Source of the DNA: Lachnoanaerobaculum umeaense
GTDB lineage: Bacteria > Bacillota > Clostridia > Lachnospirales > Lachnospiraceae
Reading direction: 5' to 3'
Assembly: GCF_003589745.1 (NCBI RefSeq)
Contig: NZ_CP032364.1
Coordinates: forward strand, 1,364,001 to 1,428,000
Length of the DNA stretch: 64,000 nt
In this document: positions 44,285 to 52,772 of the stretch, piece after piece
Numbering within the stretch: the first letter of the stretch is position 1
Layout: every line of letters begins with the position of its first letter
Notes under the pieces: generated by a model
Told to the model about the DNA's origin: nothing
Seen by the model: only the letters and a program-made list of their open reading frames with translations
Databases searched by the model: none
Made by a program: the position numbers and the translations under genes

Positions 44285-45520
44285 TTATTTCTTTGGCGTA
44301 GAATCAGTTGCTTTAGTTTTTCCCTGGGTTACAGTTGAAGCCTCTTGTGCTTCAGTTGTACTCGGCTCCGTCGCATTAGTACTACTTTTCTCAGTGCTGC
44401 TCTCTTTAGTATTACTTTCCTGAGAACTACTTTCTACTACATTTTCCTTTGGAAATAATTTTGACTTTCTAGTAATAATAAAGTATCCTGTAGCACCCAT
44501 TACCGGTAAAGCTATAAGTACTGCCAAAGCTATTACCAAGGTCTTCTTCAATGTATTCTTTGAATCATTTGAATCTGTTTTTCTCTTAAGTAACCTAGAT
44601 GATTTTGCTGCAGTTTTCTTTGTTTTAGAATCAGGCTTTTGATTGATAGTTCTGGAATCATCAAAAATATCTCTAAAGATCATATCCAAGGATTTATCTA
44701 AAGACTCTCTCTCATACATAGAAAGCATTTCTTGCTTTATCTTGTTAGATAAAACGGTCTTATCACTATTTATGAGATTTTTAACATCTATTTCCATTAC
44801 ATCAGTTTGTCCTAAAGCCATGCATCCAAAAAGATTAACTAATGATCTTCTATCCTCCAACTGAGCCTCACCGACCTGCAAATTGATTCTTGGATAGAAA
44901 TCTTTTACTATAACATCATCTGCTGTTGCCCCAAATATGAAGCTGCTTGCTTTAACATTTCCATGATATATTCCTTCATGGTGTAGTTTTGCCACAGAAC
45001 GCATAGCCTTACCAAATAAGTCTAAAGCTGCAACAATTTCGAGCGGTTTATTCTCATTTATAGAAGATTCATATGTATTGCTCTTTATATATTGTTCTAT
45101 AGCATAACAAGTATTATTATGATAAAAGCAACTGTATATATCAGACACTTCTCTCTCTTTGTAGAGTAGCATTATTTGATTGTAGTAGTCATAGAAGCTT
45201 TTCATCTTATTTTTGTATGTATTACCATCCACACCACTCTTAAATATCAGTTTTGCAGAGCCATCTCTTTGTAAATAATCTTCAGGAAAATATTCAACTA
45301 TTTGTACTATTCTTTGAAGCTGAGCATCTTTTCCAATATATCGTATTTGTGATTTCTTTCTATCAAGTACCTTACCAACGACATATCTATTATTTAAAAT
45401 CTCTCCGGGCTTTATTTCATTGGACTCCGATGGAACATCTTTTTGTATATCATACTTACAAAATGGACATATATCTTGAAAATCCCCAATCTCCTCCATA
45501 CAATTTAAACACATTTTCAT
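44285..45520 (-). CDS. Membrane pseudokinase with zinc ribbon
   Basis: A 411-residue protein in the kinase family that appears catalytically dead. The Cys4/7/18/21 knuckle and the lead-in GEILNNRYVVGKVL are conserved. But the glycine loop is DRKKSQIRY, the VAIK lysine is Val75 (VQIV), HRD is HGN at 186-188 with no following catalytic Asp, and DFG is DFY at 207-209. One membrane segment is at 327-350, followed by a short Ser/Thr-rich outer tail. It overlaps the upstream kinase gene by four bases (ATGA). It probably acts as an allosteric partner or scaffold for the active kinases; this is inference. Confidence 0.87.
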   Translation of the reverse strand: MKMCLNCMEEIGDFQDICPFCKYDIQKDVPSESNEIKPGEILNNRYVVGKVLDRKKSQIRYIGKDAQLQRIVQIVEYFPEDYLQRDGSAKLIFKSGVDGNTYKNKMKSFYDYYNQIMLLYKEREVSDIYSCFYHNNTCYAIEQYIKSNTYESSINENKPLEIVAALDLFGKAMRSVAKLHHEGIYHGNVKASSFIFGATADDVIVKDFYPRINLQVGEAQLEDRRSLVNLFGCMALGQTDVMEIDVKNLINSDKTVLSNKIKQEMLSMYERESLDKSLDMIFRDIFDDSRTINQKPDSKTKKTAAKSSRLLKRKTDSNDSKNTLKKTLVIALAVLIALPVMGATGYFIITRKSKLFPKENVVESSSQESNTKESSTEKSSTNATEPSTTEAQEASTVTQGKTKATDSTPKK

Positions 45521-47514
45521 TGTTTTAGATCTCCAATATCTTTTAGCTCAACATAGGTATTCAAATAATATTCATTAAGTATCTCTGAATTGACAGGAAC
45601 ACCATTGTTGTTTTTTATATTCAGCACCTGTTGTGCTTTTTCCTTCATAAGAAAATACACTAATATTTCTCCGGCCTTTTTTTCTTCGTCACTTACATGA
45701 TTATTTACACTTACAAGATTGGTAAATCTCAGCTTGATTCTCTTATCACCTACGACAGACACAGAGTACTTACCTGCCATATTTTCCTGTATTTCCTTAT
45801 AATCAGATGTATCTGATATATAGTATAGGCATTCTCCATTTACAAAATCCTCTATAGTTTTGTCAGATGAAATATCTGAATCTTTAGCCAATAGTAAATT
45901 CGGATTTAGAGCATAATCTCCTGATTCAATGACTGTATCTAAATCATAATCTATTACAACGTCTGATTCTTCACTATTTGATGTTTCAGTAGTATTTGAA
46001 TTAGAATACTTTTCATTCCTATAGATAAGAGGATATTGTACACTTAATGGTACTTGATCGCTATCCTTGAATTTTTTATAATAATCCATTATATTTCTAC
46101 TGTTGTCTAAATCTATAAAGTCATAGGTCGTATCAAGCTTATCTAAATCACCATCAAACTCATCCAAATCCAAATATGTACTGTCAAATACTGTAGGTAC
46201 ATCTTTGCCACCAGAGTCTAATGCATCTTCCAGTGCAGTTTGATATTCTTCGTCTGACTCAAATGTCCTAAAACTCACATCTACACCGGCATAGTCTTTT
46301 TTAAATCCTGATATAAGTTCATCAAAATCAGAGTATTTCTGATCAGCTACTTTTTCATCAGTTATATTATCAGATGGAGGTAGCCAAACTTCTATAGAAG
46401 TGCCATCCTTAAGTGCAAATTTTTGGCTCTTCTTATTGTAAATACTAAATACAGCTGAAATCATTATAATAAAGATAATTAATGACGCTACCACAGTTAT
46501 AATTCTGAATTTCTTTCTTCTACTCAATACTTTATCAGGAGTATCTGAGTATTCTCCCTTTAGAAGAGCATCTTCAAATTGGTCTACATTCTTAAACCTT
46601 AATGATTTATCAAGTGCCATTGCAGTCATTATAATATTACTCAAATCACTGCTAACCTCATTGTTTATTTTATCAGGTGGGACCACCTTATCTTCTACCA
46701 TTCTATTTACAGATTCATCAGGCATTACTCCTGTAACAGCCCTATAGAACATAGCTCCAACTGCATATACATCAGTCCAAGGTCCCTGACTACTTCTAGT
46801 TCTATACTGCTCCGGTGGTGCATAACCCGGCTTTAGAATTATAGACATAGTTTTTTCTTCTTCACCGGTAGAAAATCTTGCCGCACCAAAGTCAATAACT
46901 TTTATTACACCTTCCGGGCTTATAAAAACATTGTCCGGACTTATATCTCTATGTATAATACCGGCTCTATGTATTTCTTTTAGTGCATCAAGTACAGCTA
47001 AAATTACATTTTTGGCAATATTACAGTCAATAGGACCATTGTTTTCCTTCAAATAGTCTTTAAAAGATTTACCCTCCAAAAACTCCATGGCAATATATGC
47101 AGTACTATTTTGCTCAAAATATTCATAAACGTGAACAATATTTGGATGACCACTGAATCTTGCCATACTTCTTGCCTCTGTCAAGAATCTTTGTTTTCCT
47201 TTTTCAAACTCTATAGCCTTTTCACCTGAATATATGATAACATTAGCAACTCCGGGACTGCGGTTTACTATACCACCTGCACTTGGATAGAACTCTTTTA
47301 TAGCTACTTTTTGTTCCAGTTTTTGATCCCAAGCTACATATGTAATACCAAATCCTCCAACTCCCAATGCAGTACCTATTAAGTATCTGTTATTTAATAC
47401 AATGCCGGGTGTCAACTGATATAATTCTTTAGCATTTCCGGATGGTACATATCCACAATGTGGACATACTCCGTATTCCTCATCGTATATCTGCATACAA
47501 TTTAGACAACGCAT
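45517..47514 (-). CDS. Membrane Ser/Thr kinase with solute-binding-protein-like outer domain
   Basis: A 665-residue kinase. A Cys3/6/17/20 knuckle is followed by an intact kinase domain (about 43-300): LGVGGFGITY, Lys73, HRDISPDN with Asp190, DFG at 208-210. The membrane segment is at 337-358. The outer 300 residues are not PASTA. They begin IEVWLPPSD, continue FDELISGFKKDYAGVDVSF, and end with AQQVLNIKNNNGVPVNSEIL. That is the pattern of family 1 extracellular solute-binding proteins (MalE-like), somewhat shortened. This suggests direct sensing of a small ligand such as a sugar. A strong AGGGAGG site precedes the ATG. Confidence 0.87.
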   Translation of the reverse strand: MRCLNCMQIYDEEYGVCPHCGYVPSGNAKELYQLTPGIVLNNRYLIGTALGVGGFGITYVAWDQKLEQKVAIKEFYPSAGGIVNRSPGVANVIIYSGEKAIEFEKGKQRFLTEARSMARFSGHPNIVHVYEYFEQNSTAYIAMEFLEGKSFKDYLKENNGPIDCNIAKNVILAVLDALKEIHRAGIIHRDISPDNVFISPEGVIKVIDFGAARFSTGEEEKTMSIILKPGYAPPEQYRTRSSQGPWTDVYAVGAMFYRAVTGVMPDESVNRMVEDKVVPPDKINNEVSSDLSNIIMTAMALDKSLRFKNVDQFEDALLKGEYSDTPDKVLSRRKKFRIITVVASLIIFIIMISAVFSIYNKKSQKFALKDGTSIEVWLPPSDNITDEKVADQKYSDFDELISGFKKDYAGVDVSFRTFESDEEYQTALEDALDSGGKDVPTVFDSTYLDLDEFDGDLDKLDTTYDFIDLDNSRNIMDYYKKFKDSDQVPLSVQYPLIYRNEKYSNSNTTETSNSEESDVVIDYDLDTVIESGDYALNPNLLLAKDSDISSDKTIEDFVNGECLYYISDTSDYKEIQENMAGKYSVSVVGDKRIKLRFTNLVSVNNHVSDEEKKAGEILVYFLMKEKAQQVLNIKNNNGVPVNSEILNEYYLNTYVELKDIGDLKQ

Positions 47515-47526
47515 AAATTATCCTCC

Positions 47527-48330
47527 CTAAATATTGTTTCCTTTATACTTTAAAACAAGTACTGATGTGTTATCCTGTTTACTCTCTTTTTTTAAAGCTC
47601 TGGATCTCTCAATTAATCTGTCAGATGTCATCTGCATATTTATATGATTATCTTCTACTATAAGTCTTATCTGCTCATCACTTAGATTCTTGTACAATCC
47701 ATCACTACACAAAATAATAGTATCGTCTTTTTCAAGCTTTATAGGATTTGCAGGAATATCTATCAAATATAAATTCTGTATTCCGATAAAACTTGTCAAA
47801 GCATCAACTCTTGTAGTTGCCTTTTCTCTTTCCACAAAATCTTGCGTTATTTCTCCTGCTCTAAGCTGGCTCATTAGCTGTTCGTAGTAATTATGCTCTT
47901 TGTTTATCTGTACCAATCTGTCATTTCTATAAATATAAATATGACTGTCTCCAATAGACATAGGATAGAGAAAACCGTCATTAATAATAACTGTAACAAC
48001 TGTTGATCCCGCATGCATAGGTCTACCATCAGTACCTAGAAGATTTTTGACACTTTCATTCATCTTATAGGCATTTTCTTTTAGAAAACCAAAAAAATCC
48101 ACATTTCCGGTTCTATTTTCAAATGCACTTCCCAATATATTTGCGGCAGTATAGCTGGCTTTTTCACCACCTTCTAATCCACCCATTCCGTCACAAACAG
48201 CTGCCAGTGTCACTGTAGCATCTTGAGAAAAGTACAAATAATCCTGCTGATATTCTCTATCTCCGATAATTGCTGTAAGACCAACCTCAACTGATCTATT
48301 TTCAGCATTTTCCTTTCTTACATAATTCAC
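47527..48330 (-). CDS. PP2C-family Ser/Thr phosphatase
   Basis: A 267-residue cytosolic metal-dependent phosphatase. Motifs seen are QQDYLYF (variant of the N-terminal ED motif), AAVCDGMGGLEGGE, MSIGDSHIYIY, LCSDGLYKNLSDEQI and KQDNTSVLVL. These provide the metal-binding Asp residues. I choose the GTG at 48330, eight bases after GAGAGG; an ATG at 48348 overlapping the kinase stop (TGATG) and an ATG at 48378 are alternatives. It lies between two kinase genes and presumably reverses their phosphorylation. Confidence 0.88.
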   Translation of the reverse strand: MNYVRKENAENRSVEVGLTAIIGDREYQQDYLYFSQDATVTLAAVCDGMGGLEGGEKASYTAANILGSAFENRTGNVDFFGFLKENAYKMNESVKNLLGTDGRPMHAGSTVVTVIINDGFLYPMSIGDSHIYIYRNDRLVQINKEHNYYEQLMSQLRAGEITQDFVEREKATTRVDALTSFIGIQNLYLIDIPANPIKLEKDDTIILCSDGLYKNLSDEQIRLIVEDNHINMQMTSDRLIERSRALKKESKQDNTSVLVLKYKGNNI

Positions 48331-48347
48331 TTTTAAGACCTCTCTCA

Positions 48348-49670
48348 TCAGTTTAATAGATAGCTTGCATCTAAACAAATACGACTGACATTATCGCCCA
48401 GTACCAATGTTGTTGCTGGATACATCTTATAGGTACGACCTTTTTCAAGTTTTATACCATCCACAAATGTTCCATTGGTAGATGTATCTGTAACATCAAA
48501 ATTCTTTTCACGGCTATTATAGCGTATTGTTACATGCCTTTTACTTATTTCACACCAGTTTATTATTATGTCACATGTCTCTCTGCCGATAATATAATTT
48601 TTATCTGCATTAAGCCTGCCCTCTCGGCCGGCGTTAGGACCATACATAATTTTAAATTTAGGTAAAATATTTAATCTTTTTGTAGTACAAATTTCTTCAA
48701 TAAACTCTCTAACACTTCCAGTCCTCATATGTATATCCATTTGAAGTGCCCTGTCTACAGCATCAGAAATCTCTCTTGGAATGTTCTTGTCTATATAACA
48801 CAAAGATGTGTATATTGCACCATTTCGTCTATCAACAGCTGAAGGTATTCTAAGTCCGGTCAATGCATAATAATAGCTACTTGCAAGACCGTACACATCT
48901 GTATATGCCCCTTGTGGAGCATCATAAACCGCTTGTTCAGGTGCTCCAAAACCGGGTTTAAAAATAAGCCTTTTGTCTCTTCTGTCACTGTCTAAAATAA
49001 TAACTTTTGCATTACCAAAGTCAATAAGATAGACTTTATTATCAGCTATATAAATGTTTTCAGGACTTATATCTCTGTGATAAATAGGCTGAGATTTCTC
49101 ATGCATTACCATAAGAATCTTTGCAACCTTTAAAATGATTTCTGTAACACCTGCAAATGTAGGTTTGAATATTTTTATAAAACGACTTAAATTCCAACCT
49201 TCCAGGTACTCCATAACATAATATAATGTACCATTTTCTGAAAATTGATCTCTAAACTGTACTACACCGTCTACACCCTTTAACACATTCAGAGCACTCA
49301 TTTCTCTTCTGAATTTCTCTTCTCCATCTTCAAACTCGAGCCTTTTGTCTTCTTTAGCCACCAAAAAATTAGAATTTTTTGCTCTATTGGAGTCTGTAAA
49401 AGGAAAATACTCTTTTATGCAGCAAATACCGCCATTAAACAGGTCCACAGCCTTGTAGGTGATTCCAAATCCACCCTCTCCCAGTTTTTTTCCTAAAATA
49501 TACTTTCCATTGTTCAATTTAGTTTTAGGACGCAATGCTCTGTCTGAAATATTTTCTGAAGCCATAGTATACCCACAATTTGAACATATCCCGGTAATAT
49601 AGTTGTCATTAAAAGTATATTCATTTAAAAAACAGTTAGGACACATATCTTTTTTCATTTCGTACACCAT
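48348..49670 (-). CDS. Soluble Ser/Thr kinase with C-terminal FHA domain
   Basis: A 440-residue cytosolic kinase without membrane segment. Cys10, Cys13, Cys29 and Cys32 form an N-terminal zinc ribbon with wider spacing than in the membrane kinases. The kinase domain is intact: LGEGGFGITY, Lys86 in IKEY, HRDISPEN with Asp200, DFG at 217-219. The C-terminal FHA domain (about 355-440) has the phosphothreonine-binding signature YIIGRE, SKRHVTIR and DTSTNGTFVDG. It can therefore both phosphorylate and bind phosphothreonine proteins. Its ATG overlaps the stop of the VWA-FHA gene (TAATG), implying coupled translation. Confidence 0.92.
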   Translation of the reverse strand: MVYEMKKDMCPNCFLNEYTFNDNYITGICSNCGYTMASENISDRALRPKTKLNNGKYILGKKLGEGGFGITYKAVDLFNGGICCIKEYFPFTDSNRAKNSNFLVAKEDKRLEFEDGEEKFRREMSALNVLKGVDGVVQFRDQFSENGTLYYVMEYLEGWNLSRFIKIFKPTFAGVTEIILKVAKILMVMHEKSQPIYHRDISPENIYIADNKVYLIDFGNAKVIILDSDRRDKRLIFKPGFGAPEQAVYDAPQGAYTDVYGLASSYYYALTGLRIPSAVDRRNGAIYTSLCYIDKNIPREISDAVDRALQMDIHMRTGSVREFIEEICTTKRLNILPKFKIMYGPNAGREGRLNADKNYIIGRETCDIIINWCEISKRHVTIRYNSREKNFDVTDTSTNGTFVDGIKLEKGRTYKMYPATTLVLGDNVSRICLDASYLLN

Positions 49671-51382
49671 TAGAAATGAATAATCATTCTCTCCATACCG
49701 GCAGAAATCTCATCTCCATATTCTAACTTTCTCTTTCCTAAAATCCTTACACCGTTTACAGATGTTCCATTTGTGGAATTCAAATCTGAAATGTACATAT
49801 TTTCTCCATCCCATTCCAATGCAAAATGCTGTCTTGACATCTCATCATCATCAAAATAAAGTTCATTCATACTGGATCTTCCAACTATAAAGCTTTTTGT
49901 AATCTTAAAATCCGTCTTTTTAGTTTTCATGCCCTTGACTGATATCAGTAGACTAAAATCCTTAGCATCAACATGTTCTAGTTTTATATGATATTTCTGG
50001 TTTTGAACTTCTTCATTAGGCATATCAACTGAGTAATGTGGGGCAATATGAGCACTATTTTCTTTTACAGTATTTGCTTCTTGCTTCTTTTTCCCTCTAG
50101 ATATTGACATAGCAACAATTCCTACAATAATCAAAAGTATTGAAAATAAAGAAAGAGCAAGTGTAAGTAGTGTAAAATCATCATCACTTTGATTCAGCTT
50201 TATTTTAGTCTCTTCTAAAACTCTATTCTGCTCATTTGAATCGTCAGTGATACCATCTCCACAAATAAGTCTATATTCCCCACTATTAAACTTTTCTGCA
50301 GTTGTTAGTAAATAAGTGTTTTCTTCATCCTCTATTTTGTTAACAGCCGAAAAAGCTATAGTCTTATTATTTTTTGTAACAAGAGAATAGTTTGCCGGAT
50401 CTGATGCACCTGACATCTTTTCAGAGAAAGTTATTTTTATATTTCTCCCCTTTTCTTGTTCAGCCTGTACAATCTTAGGATTAACATTATCCGGCTGTGA
50501 AAGTATAGACATCACCTGTCTAGTATCAGACGCCTTCGATCCATCAACTTGAATAGTTACATTTACCAAGGCATTTGTAACCTTATTATTATCAGCTACA
50601 AACTTTAATACCCTTGCGGAGTCTATTCTTGTCTTTATATTTTGAAAACCTGTTTTGATCTCTTGAGGAGATACTACCTCAATCTGACCACCTGAGCTTC
50701 TAGCTACCTCTCCAAATGCATCAATATTTTCCTTTTTCGTGTCTTTTATACATAGGGCATAGAGTGAAATAGATTCTTTTTGTAATTGACTTAGTACTTC
50801 TGAAGAAGTAACCTTTCCAACTGCAAAATCCTCTCCATCTGACAATACTATTATTTCTCTTCTATGCAGACTTGTGTCAGAATTTTTTGAATCCTTTTCT
50901 ACAGCCTCCTTTATGGCTTCAAAAAGTAATGTATCCTGATCTCTGTTACTTATAGAGTTTAGTATATTTCTTAAATCATCATTTGACACTCTTGTGTCCA
51001 CTTTAGTTTCTACAGTCTCTCCGAATGTTATAAGAGAAAATCCGTCGTTTGGAGACAATGTAGAATAAAAGTCCAAAATAGATGCTTTCATTTGAAGAAA
51101 ATAATCTTTATTTATTGAAGCTGATATATCAAGCAAAACATAGTACTGAACACCTTCTTTAGTACTACTAAAATCCTCATTATTTTTAAGAGTAAGTTTT
51201 TCACCATCTATAAAGCCTTCAACAGTTTGGCTTTTATCTATACCATAACTATATATGGTAACATCTGGCATATTCAAATACACTTGTTCAATAGCCGGAC
51301 TCTCAGTATCTGCAAATGATACTGATGTCATTCCCAGTATCATACATAAAAAAATAAATATAGATATTATTCTTTTTCCCAT
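49670..51382 (-). CDS. Transmembrane VWA receptor with cytoplasmic FHA domain
   Basis: A 570-residue membrane protein. A signal peptide (1-24) is followed by an outer VWA domain (about 78-255) with an intact MIDAS start DISAS (Asp85, Ser87, Ser89) and LSDGEDF near 181. A beta-rich Ig-like domain (about 300-395, with ITFSEKM and ANYSLV) follows. The membrane segment is at 404-427. The inner C-terminal FHA domain (about 477-570) carries IVGRSS, MSRQHFALEW and LNSTNGTSVNG. It links metal-dependent protein binding outside with phosphothreonine binding inside. It overlaps the upstream FHA gene by 16 bases. Confidence 0.9.
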   Translation of the reverse strand: MGKRIISIFIFLCMILGMTSVSFADTESPAIEQVYLNMPDVTIYSYGIDKSQTVEGFIDGEKLTLKNNEDFSSTKEGVQYYVLLDISASINKDYFLQMKASILDFYSTLSPNDGFSLITFGETVETKVDTRVSNDDLRNILNSISNRDQDTLLFEAIKEAVEKDSKNSDTSLHRREIIVLSDGEDFAVGKVTSSEVLSQLQKESISLYALCIKDTKKENIDAFGEVARSSGGQIEVVSPQEIKTGFQNIKTRIDSARVLKFVADNNKVTNALVNVTIQVDGSKASDTRQVMSILSQPDNVNPKIVQAEQEKGRNIKITFSEKMSGASDPANYSLVTKNNKTIAFSAVNKIEDEENTYLLTTAEKFNSGEYRLICGDGITDDSNEQNRVLEETKIKLNQSDDDFTLLTLALSLFSILLIIVGIVAMSISRGKKKQEANTVKENSAHIAPHYSVDMPNEEVQNQKYHIKLEHVDAKDFSLLISVKGMKTKKTDFKITKSFIVGRSSMNELYFDDDEMSRQHFALEWDGENMYISDLNSTNGTSVNGVRILGKRKLEYGDEISAGMERMIIHF

Positions 51383-52017
51383 TCTCTGCCCTCTCTACAA
51401 AATGCAATGAATTCATATCTTTGCATTCCAACCTGTATTACATCACCTGTTTTTATTTTTTCAGGCTCATGTATAGGTTCTCCATTTTTATACAATTCAT
51501 TTCCGGCATTTGGTACAATAGAAAAGCTATTGCCTCTATCATCATATACAATAGCACAATGTTTTTGCCTGCTTACTGATATATCACATTGCAATATAAC
51601 ATCCATATCATAATCACGGCCAATCCAGTTGAAGCCATGTCTTATTCTGAAGTCTCTTCCCTTTTCTACACCGTCAATACACACTAACCAACCTGTAACA
51701 TAGTCATTTCCCTTTGCAGCAGAAAACATACCTATAGTCTTACCATCATCTGAAGGCTTTTTTACAGGTGCTTTTTCCACACTTTCCAGGCTTACAGTTA
51801 CTGTGTCCTCCATAGGTCTATTATCTGTATAGTTGCTTTCATGTTTTGCTACAGTCTTTGAATCATCCTTTGTTCTTGTAAATGCTGAGAAAAATCCCTT
51901 TTTATCAGCATTTTTATTTTTTTTCTCTTCTACTCCTGCAAATATTCCACAATGAGGACATCTGGAGAATTTTTCATCATCATAATAATGCCCTTGATTA
52001 CATCTAACAACTGCCAT
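51367..52017 (-). CDS. Zinc-ribbon FHA adaptor protein
   Basis: A 216-residue cytosolic protein. The N-terminus CNQGHYYDDEKFSRCPHCG is a Cys/His knuckle that also occurs in the FHA protein at 53791. A low-complexity, Ser/Thr/Lys-rich middle contains DTVTV (about residue 71), a threonine motif of the kind phosphorylated and bound by FHA modules; this is inference. The C-terminal domain (about 115-210) is FHA-like: RIRHGFNWIGRDYDMDVIL and SVSRQKHCAIVY. The STNG loop is degenerate (PNAGNELYKNG). Confidence 0.85.
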   Translation of the reverse strand: MAVVRCNQGHYYDDEKFSRCPHCGIFAGVEEKKNKNADKKGFFSAFTRTKDDSKTVAKHESNYTDNRPMEDTVTVSLESVEKAPVKKPSDDGKTIGMFSAAKGNDYVTGWLVCIDGVEKGRDFRIRHGFNWIGRDYDMDVILQCDISVSRQKHCAIVYDDRGNSFSIVPNAGNELYKNGEPIHEPEKIKTGDVIQVGMQRYEFIAFCREGREWEKE

Positions 52018-52026
52018 TAAATGCTC

Positions 52027-52755
52027 CTATTCTATCCAAACAGCAATAGCAGAATAATTGTCCATATTTGTATTTTTACCCTTTTTTAGAACAATAACTT
52101 CCATCATTTCTATCCATTCTTTAGCAGAGGATGCCTTTTTTAAGCAGTTCATCATCTGTTTTTCGTCTATAAGCTCCCAAAAACCATCACTACACAACAA
52201 AAAAGCCTGACCAACTACTTTATCCACAGGTTCTCCGAGTTCAAATTTGGGACTTTCCCATTCGATACCCATTACCTTTAAAAGTCTATTTCTGTCAGGG
52301 TGGTTTCTTATATGTTTCTCTTTTAATCTTCCTGCGTCTACCAACATCTGTGGAACACTGTGATCTCTTGTCCTTTGCACAAGCTTATTCTTGTAAAAAT
52401 GATATAGTCTTGAATCTCCAACATGTCCCCACTGGATACTATTTTCGCCAATATGTAATACCACACAAGTTGTCTTCATGTCTCTACACTCAATATTTGA
52501 CCTCTGTGTCTGCATAATAATGTACTGTGCATTCTGTAATGAAGTTGATAAGCACTCTTGTGAAGCCCCTCCTGCACTAACAAACTCCTCTATCACTCGT
52601 TCTACTGCAATTCTAGACGCTTCTTCACCTTTTCCGTGACCACCAAGACCGTCAGCAAGGACAAAGCAGAAGTCTTCTCCTGCTTTTGTCATGCCAACTG
52701 AATCCTCATTGTTGTCGCGTCTACCCACATTACTGTATAAATAATAGGTTATCAC
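52027..52755 (-). CDS. PP2C-family Ser/Thr phosphatase
   Basis: A 242-residue cytosolic phosphatase with a full motif set: RRDNNEDSVG, VLADGLGGHGKGEEAS, WGHVGDSRLYHF, LLCSDGFWE and DNYSAIAVW. It is closer to the canonical bacterial PP2C (PrpC/Stp type) than the second phosphatase of the island. I choose the GTG at 52755, six bases after AGGAGG; the ATG at 52761 directly abuts that site and is unlikely to be used. A different specificity for the two phosphatases is plausible but not shown. Confidence 0.9.
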   Translation of the reverse strand: MITYYLYSNVGRRDNNEDSVGMTKAGEDFCFVLADGLGGHGKGEEASRIAVERVIEEFVSAGGASQECLSTSLQNAQYIIMQTQRSNIECRDMKTTCVVLHIGENSIQWGHVGDSRLYHFYKNKLVQRTRDHSVPQMLVDAGRLKEKHIRNHPDRNRLLKVMGIEWESPKFELGEPVDKVVGQAFLLCSDGFWELIDEKQMMNCLKKASSAKEWIEMMEVIVLKKGKNTNMDNYSAIAVWIE

Positions 52756-52772
52756 GACCATCCTCCTATATC

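Noticed and set aside
39126..44338. Several plus-strand open frames of 60-140 codons opposite the kinase genes
   Set aside because: They lie antisense to clear kinase frames, have odd composition and no good ribosome-binding sites; they are shadows of codon bias in the real genes.
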